From: Notolepis coatsorum
Taxonomy: Eukaryota; Chordata; Actinopteri; Aulopiformes; Paralepididae
Assembly (NCBI GenBank): GCA_963971535.1
Contig: OZ020585.1
Location: 22,442,005 to 22,506,004, forward strand
Direction: 5' to 3'
Length of the DNA: 64,000 bases
Shown here: one piece after another, positions 58,338-64,000 of the stretch
Layout: every line of letters starts with the position of its first letter
How positions within the stretch are numbered: position 1 is the first letter of the stretch
The notes under the pieces: model-generated
Database searches by the model: none
What the model was told of the DNA's origin: nothing
What the model saw: the letters and a program-made list of their open reading frames with translations, nothing else
Position numbers and translations under genes: made by a program

Positions 58338-58787
58338 AGACCCACACTAGGTGAATGATATAACGTTGCCCACGGAATTATAAACGACCCCCCGCCCATC
58401 CGGCCAACATCAGATGATACGTAGTAACTTCTAGAAGTACCTCCAGTTGAGATTTTTTATCTGGCACCGATCGCTACCAAACTGTATTTGATCATCAATA
58501 TAATGCATTTGGGGCTATAAATCAAGTTCTGGAGAAAGCTGCAGAAAACGATAAAAACATACTTATACTTTAGACCATATTTGAGTATGAATATGTGAAT
58601 GAAAAAGTATAACGTTGCTACACCCTGAACAATGGATATAGGACATTGAATGGGCCATAATAATGGCAATTTAGCAATAGAATTTAAAAAGTTATAGCCC
58701 TGCAAAGAAGGGGAACTTCTCCATAGACAAATAGAGCTGGCTAGGGATGGTAAATTATGAATTTAACCATGGCGATCAAAGTGTTAA

Positions 58788-59500
58788 AACGGCATGTAAT
58801 AATGAGTTATTTTTAGTTCATTAATATCTAATATCTTACATTTAAGCTCCTCTGGTCAAAGCATGATCGTCTCCCCCACTCTGGAATGTGCATCTGTGAC
58901 CAAGCCAGGCCATGCACCCAGAAATACTTTGACCTGATGACCTGTGTGACCTGATGACTGGTGCATGTATGGCTGCATACGGCCTCCGGCCACAGGCCAT
59001 TGAGGAGGAGCAAACCTGAGCATAATATCAGATTCATCCTTAGACTACCTTATATGCCAAGCCTGTCGGATTATCCATTATTAACCAGACGGCCAACCTC
59101 CCTATATATGGAACTCCCACATAGTATATAATGCCATGGTTGTTATCATTCTAGAGCCATTGCCCTTGGAGGGCTTTGGACTCCAGGACTGTTTCTCGTT
59201 CTTTGTGTGTTCCTGTCAATAAAAAACAGACTGAATTCACCTTTGTCTCCTGAATCTCTGTCCAGCTGGCTCATACATGATCAATCCAAAGAACTCAGTT
59301 TTGATACTATCAAGTGGAGGCACCGCTGGGATTGATTTTGGGCCAGCTGACAGACACCAAGAAGGAGCTTTTTCTTCAATGACAGAACGAGAACTCCTGA
59401 AATCAAGAGGAGACATGGAGAATGAAGAAAAGAGATGTTGCAGGAGATCCAGACATTCACTAACATCTGTCTGCGGCGTGTCTTCAGAATCAGCTGTGGC
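58788..59500. other. Unassigned; possible LTR end and leader at about 59090-59500
   Basis: A TATATATGG-like box near 59102, AATAAA at 59218-59223 and a following open stretch (59277 onward) resemble an LTR with the start of an internal region. No second LTR, duplication or protein motif was found. Confidence 0.3.
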
Positions 59501-59501
59501 A

Positions 59502-59725
59502 GGGCGGCTAAGTGGCGCAGTGGGCAAGGCACTCGCCACTAACGCAGGAGATGCTGGGTTCGAGCCCAGCTCTCTGCGTTGCTTCCGGCTTGGCTGGTCG
59601 TTCATACTAATACAATTGGCAGTATTAGGGGGTGGGAAAGCCTTCCACGCGTAACTCCTCGCCACTGAGAGATCGCGCTGTGCAGGTGAAAAGATGCGAC
59701 GGCTGCCTCCTCGCCTAGTCTTTTT
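59502..59725 (+). mobile_element. tRNA-derived SINE (family 1b), 3'-truncated
   Basis: The head is GGGCGGCTAAGTGGCGCAGT with box B TGGGTTCGAGCCCAGC. The body continues through GGCTTGGCTGGTCG, GAGATCGCGCTGTGCAGGTG and AAAAGATGCGACGGCTGCC, and then stops. The middle section with GCGACTCCTACAG is deleted. Confidence 0.75.
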
Positions 59726-60419
59726 TCTGGGGAGCTAGATAATAGGCTAAAGGCTAGTCACGTTATATCAAACGCCATTTCTGCTGTATATATACGAATG
59801 AAATAAAACAAACTGCGTAGCATCCGGACTATTACAGAGCATCTTTGGATGAAATGGGGGTGGCGGGGGACGCCGATTAATATTATTGATTAGCAATACA
59901 GTGTGCGTTCAAATAGCCATTTTCACTGATCAATCACGTTGCGTTTTAAAACAATGTCCAATCCAGCTGTAATTTGGGGGAATAGTATCCTACCGTCAGG
60001 CCATGTGATCGCCGGCAGCATTTCGTCATTAGTCATCGGAATCTGGTAGATCGATATGTCCATTGGCTAATCATAAATCCCATTATTCCAGGCTGAAATC
60101 TGCGTTCGGTAACGGGATCAAAGATGGAGTATGTTCAGCTGGGATCGAGGCTCATATGAAACGCCCACAGACAGTAAAATAATTTTTTTTTCAATCGCCC
60201 TCAATGATACTGCAGTGGAGCGATGACGCCCCTAAGCGGATCTGGCCGGTATTGCATGTTTTCGAAAATCAAATATGTGGGTAGGTCCTGCAAGTCGATC
60301 GGCGACGTTAATAGCGTTATTAATATGGAATAAAACAATACCTCAACGGGTGGAATCGAAACACGGCTGGTCCCTATAGTGTTAAAGGGAACGTGCCCCA
60401 TTTAATTAACATTGAGTAG
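59726..60419. other. Unassigned; possible distant TTAA-element piece ending near 60379
   Basis: A CTGGCCGGTATTGCATG segment and a CTATAGTG-TTAA at 60373-60382 recall the piggyBac-like family, but no clear partner end was found. Confidence 0.3.
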
Positions 60420-60833
60420 TAGGGATGCACCGAATGGGAAATTCTTGGCCGAAACCGATACCGAAAATAGGAAACAGTTGGCCGAAAACCGAATGCCGAA
60501 AATGATTCATAGAATAGATTTTTTTTTACCAATGTTGTTCAGCTACCTGATTATGGAAAAATATATGATTATGGCAAAACTTTACTTAAATAATAAATAA
60601 TCACTATTATGGGCCCATAAAACATTTATTCAGCACTTCTGAATGCATACAGTACAGTCAAGTGCATTTTCTTTTCTCTGTAGGATAACTACAAAGTGCA
60701 TTCAGAACAAAGCCAATGTGCTTTAAAACTGCATAAAGATCTGCACACATGAGAGGGAGAATAGCTTATAGCACACTTAATGATGTTACTGTAGTGGCTA
60801 CAGTAAGCATTTTATATAAAAGTACCCCCTCCA
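60420..60833 (+). mobile_element. hAT left-end fragment
   Basis: It starts TAGGGATGCACCGAATGGG and has repeated CCGAAAACCGA-type subterminal motifs, typical of a hAT family. The matching right end was not found; a LINE 3' end follows at 60834. Confidence 0.55.
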
Positions 60834-61255
60834 ATGTACAGTAAATTACCTAGTATGGTTGTCAATATTCCAATGTACAGCTTTGCTTGTACAGTTGTAC
60901 AGTGTTTCCCCCCCCAACCCCTCCTACCCAACCCCCCCCCCCCCCCCCCCCCCCCCCCACCTCCTCCAATGTACAGTTTCTACGTCAAATGTATATACTC
61001 CCTTTTCTGGACTATTTTTATATCACAAACAGTACTGTATTTGCAAATCTGGTATGTCATAAATGTATAGATGTAGCAGTACTGTCTTATCTGTATGTCA
61101 TATATGTCCTGATGAATTGAAAATGGGGGACCCTGATGTAAACAAGACGAAAGTCTTTCTCTGGTCTCCATCCCCTTAACAATTGTGTGTATTGAGCTGT
61201 ACTGTATTGTACCCATTCTGCAATCTGTTAATAAAGTTTTCAATCAATCAATCAG
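60834..61255 (+). mobile_element. LINE 3' end with (AATC)n tail (copy 2)
   Basis: It is collinear with 2543-2945 and ends ATAAAGTTTTCAATCAATC. A C run of 27 lies at 60932-60958. A GA-rich run follows at 61253-61307. Confidence 0.65.
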
Positions 61256-61387
61256 AGAGAGAAAGAAAGAGAGAGAGAGAGAGGGGTAGATAGATAGAGA
61301 GAGAGAAGACATGTGTGGCTGCGGCCATGGCGGACATCTGTGCTCTACTGAGCGCACCTTTCTAGTCCCCAGATGAATGTGCTCTAG

Positions 61388-61640
61388 ATGTCGACTAAAG
61401 ACTCACTTCTTCAACCATTATCTGAAATGATAAAAAATAAATAAAAAATCTAACCCCGACTAACCTTAATGTCATGCACTTGTCCTAATAAACTAACCTA
61501 CACTGTAACACGCAACACTTTGATGAACATTGTTACTCAGCTGATAGAGTTATACCCTTCTTGCTGTCTTGTCGCACAGAACTTGTAAGTCGCTTTGGAT
61601 AAAAGCGTCAGCTAAATGACTAAATGTAAAATGTAAATGT
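61388..61640 (+). mobile_element. L2-type LINE 3' end
   Basis: The last codons (RLKTHFFNHYLK) and the 3' UTR match 41095-41345, including GTCGCTTTGGATAAAAGCG and the AAATGTAAATGTA tail. Confidence 0.75.
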
Positions 61641-61974
61641 AGATGTGTATTCTCGAGAATGATAATAATAATAATCCTCTTCAGATTATATTATCAACGA
61701 CAGACAGCGTCAATGTGAGAAACACAATCCCTCCCCCTCTCGCTCTGAAGAATATGCATATTAGATCTAGGTGTAGCAGTCTGGAAAATATGCTATATTA
61801 TTCAGAACTGCTAACTAATGTTTTATATCCCTTTTGTACACCAAGACATTTTAACTAGTTTCACTGAGATGCGCACAAACAAGGACACAAGCGGCCCTTT
61901 CTCTCCCGTTTGAATATGGAATATAACTCTGGAGTCTATCCACCATCCAGCTCTTGTGTGACTGGCAGGCGGGA

Positions 61975-61990
61975 CCAGCAGGGGGCAGTA
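61975..61990 (+). promoter_or_regulatory. CTCF-like motif
   Basis: CCAGCAGGGGGCAGTA fits the CTCF core consensus CCASYAGRGGGCRSTA at every position. Binding is inferred from sequence only. Confidence 0.5.
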
Positions 61991-62011
61991 GCAGACAGAG
62001 AGAGATGCGAG

Positions 62012-62022
62012 GATATAAATGG
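62012..62022 (+). promoter_or_regulatory. Candidate TATA box
   Basis: GATATAAATGG lies about 25 bases downstream of the CTCF-like motif and upstream of a GC-rich, transcript-leader-like stretch. Confidence 0.35.
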
Positions 62023-63418
62023 AAGGGAGAAGCGGAAGGACAGCCTCTTCTGCTCCGTGTTGTTGTCGTGGAGGGACGCCCAACGGGAGGTGCGTGAAGC
62101 CCGTGAAGGAACCGTCAGAGAGCCCCACCAGAGCCACGGTGGGTTAGTATAGTATTGCTCGTGTTATACCTAGTAACAGTGAGCGGTATAGGTAGCGTGC
62201 GGCTAAGGATCACAGTAGTATTGCTCGTGTTATACTTAGTTACAGTGCCGGTATAGACTGCGTGCAGATACGGGTGTGGACCTGCGAACACTCTGCTCCG
62301 GCCGTCAGCAGCCGTCTTCACCGGCGGTTCTACCACCACTCTGCGCCGGCTGGAGAGCAGCCAGCACGGGAGCGTCCCGTCCAGCAGAGGTCGCCAGCAC
62401 CCAACACGCGCTCTGCACACCACTGCCCCTGCTCCAACCCCGCTTGCTAGTCCCTGCGACGAGGACCTTCGTCACCATCTTGCCACCCGGACGGTGGTAG
62501 AGCGGCGCGGCCGCCATTGTGGTAGAGTACTTTAGGGCTTCGGCGCCCAGGATCTATTACTACCAGTTCATAGGGGTACCCCGAACAATACAGGCCGGCA
62601 TTAGCATAGGGCTTTTGTTTTGGGTAATTGTGGGTCCACACTTTTGTTTTATTTACTTTTCTTTGAGCGTGATAATGTGTATGTTCCTTGACATAATATT
62701 CCCATTTACTTAACCATTTCCCTCTTGGAGGTAAATGTAACGTTACCCTATAAGTAGAGCCTTAGGAGGCATCCTTATTGGTACTAGCCCAGACGTGGGT
62801 AAGGAGTGCAGCACCTTGAAGGCTATTACATTTGGGTCAGCAATACCTGGTTCTATACTGTGTGGGTGTATGATACAAGTGTTTCCAGATATTGAGTTAA
62901 AGACTGAAGTAACCATAGAACCAACCACTGCTATTAAATATTTGTAGCTGAACAGTGCTTCAATAATTAATACAAAGAATGTAAATGGGAGTTTTGGTGT
63001 GTGTGTCAATTCCTGAGCCTAATATTAACCCTTTTGGTTCGGGTAACGTTAACACACTTAACCCCTTCCTACCCAACTTCCCCTTTCAGCTATTAAGGGC
63101 TCTACTGTCACAGAGGGAGGGTACTGCTTGCGGGGGGAACCAAGTTACCATTCAGTCATTAGGTGTGGGGGGGACTAAAGAGACAATTGTGGAGAGTGAG
63201 GGTGTGTTGGGGAGTACTGCTGACTGCCCAAGAGAGAGGGAGGAAGGCCAGAGTACCGGACCAGGTTTGTAAACCCTGGGCCTCATACACTCCCACTGCC
63301 AGTTGATGCTCCGGACCCCAAAAACGGAGGTGCAGCTGGCCAGAGTGCTACTGTGTCTCACTACCTAGTGACTGTGCACCCCAGTTCCCACGAAGCAGGG
63401 ATAGTCCACCCTGCTACA

Positions 63419-64000
63419 TAGGGATGCACGATAATTATCGGCTGATATCAGCAATTATGACGTCATCCCGATAAACCCGATAACGTTATTGATAGCTCCG
63501 ATAACAGAATATATTTTTTGGTAAAAATAAATGCTGTGTGGGTGAATTGGTATGAAGGGGCGTTTGTTTTTACTGTGGGCTCCTCCCGTTTTGCCAGTAC
63601 TGTGGTACGATTGATAGCGTGTGGTATAGGTAGAGGGCGTTTTAGTTTACACAAATCCAGCGCTCCCTTTCTTGGCTGTGACGTAGCCACTAACCTTCAG
63701 CCGCAGGACGGGTGTAAACAACAAAGATGGCGTCAGTAGTGTGGGACTTTTTCAAAGTTTCAGAGGAAAATAGTTCGCTTGGCATTTGTAACAAATGTAA
63801 TGCAGAAGTTCCACGAGGAGGGAAAAGGGCAACAGCGTACAATACATCTAACCTAATAAGTCACCTGCAACATCACCACCGCTACGATGGTGTGTTAAAA
63901 GCATACGACGACACGCGAGCAGCTAAAGCTGCTGCGAATCCCAAGCCAGCTGCAAAGATATCCGCGGTGCTTGTACCTATTGACGAGGCGTTTGCTAAAT
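63419..64000 (+). mobile_element. hAT element, left part; continues beyond the window
   Basis: It starts TAGGGATGCACGATAATTAT, a known fish hAT terminus with GATAA/TTATC repeats inside. The likely 8-bp duplication is CTGCTACA (63411-63418). The right end is outside the window. Confidence 0.7.
63727..64000 (+). CDS. hAT transposase, N-terminal BED zinc finger (partial)
   Basis: The frame is open from ATG at 63727 to the window end (91 codons) with no stop or shift. The start is the first ATG in a good context (ACAAAGATGG), about 310 bases inside the element. Residues 5-50 form a BED-type zinc finger: VWDFFKV, a CNKC pair, then a LISHLQHHH block with the zinc-binding His residues. After it comes an Ala/Lys-rich linker (AAKAAANPKPAAK). 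BED fingers in hAT transposases bind the terminal and subterminal repeats of the element. The catalytic and dimerisation regions would lie beyond the edge, so intactness cannot be judged. A ZBED-like or Ac-like family is inferred. Confidence 0.75.
   Translation, partial: MASVVWDFFKVSEENSSLGICNKCNAEVPRGGKRATAYNTSNLISHLQHHHRYDGVLKAYDDTRAAKAAANPKPAAKISAVLVPIDEAFAK

Larger units (their letters stand above)
55015..58783 (+). mobile_element. piggyBac-like non-autonomous element, copy J, with three hATs
   Basis: TTAA flanks it at 55011-55014 and 58784-58787. The ends are CACTTTAATCGCC and, reversed, CACTTTGATCGCC. The modules carry AAACGCCGGAACTCGT and AAGACGCCGTAACACGTC. A CTCF-like AGTGCCATCTGGTGG lies at 55182-55196. 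Without the three hATs and their duplications it is about 0.92 kb and close to copy G. Confidence 0.85.
61641..63418 (+). other. Unassigned region with promoter-like features; possible LTR-element 5' part
   Basis: A CTCF-like motif (61975-61990) and a TATA box (62014-62020) lie upstream of a GC-rich stretch. A 64-base direct repeat (TATTGCTCGTGTTATAC) lies at about 62153 and 62219. The open frames, including 62985-63272, have no recognisable domain. It could be an LTR and leader or a host promoter; I cannot decide. Confidence 0.3.

Noticed and set aside
59090..59500. LTR plus leader of a retroelement
   Set aside because: There is a TATA-like box and a poly(A) signal, but no paired LTR, duplication or protein trace. 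It is kept only as a possibility.

Overview
This window reads as non-coding vertebrate DNA, most likely from a ray-finned fish. The evidence is the mix of mobile elements: DANA/mermaid-like and other tRNA-derived SINEs, L2- and CR1/Rex-like LINE tails, a DIRS-type gag, many hAT elements, and a piggyBac-like non-autonomous family. I could support no intact host gene. Nearly all short open frames are chance frames in repeats. The exceptions are remnants of transposon proteins and one open hAT transposase start that runs off the right edge.

Layout. 1-4.98 kb holds LINE 3' ends and unassigned AT-rich DNA. 4.98-9.19 kb holds a piggyBac-like element, two SINEs and a solo LTR with 5-bp target duplications. 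9.19-17.85 kb is a DIRS-like unit: terminal inverted repeats at both ends, a frame-broken gag, then a GC-rich tract with a 5S rRNA-like segment but no visible pol. A CR1/Rex-like LINE, itself hit by a SINE, lies inside it. 18.3-27.1 kb has four more piggyBac-like copies, SINEs, and a LINE fragment split by a hAT and by one of the piggyBac-like copies. 27.1-30.2 kb is mostly unassigned, with two SINEs and a foldback. 30.2-39.8 kb has piggyBac-like copies carrying nested hATs, a 45-bp minisatellite and a SINE. 40.0-43.3 kb is a stack of nested insertions. 44.3-47.3 kb has an element with arrays of terminal motifs and two back-to-back piggyBac-like copies. 49.2-54.7 kb has a LINE tail, a TA-flanked MITE, SINEs, and a 3-kb hAT holding a 1.8-kb solo LTR. 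55.0-58.8 kb is one piggyBac-like copy expanded fourfold by three hATs. 58.8-64 kb has SINE, LINE and LTR-like pieces and the start of a hAT with an open transposase frame.

Main theme. One TTAA-flanked family (about 0.85-0.95 kb when uninterrupted) occurs about twelve times. One of its ends carries two copies of a module built around a near-palindrome. The palindrome differs between copies but is shared by the two modules of a copy. Most copies also carry a CTCF-like motif, and the family is a frequent hAT target: three different hAT families use the same ATCTAGAT site in two copies.
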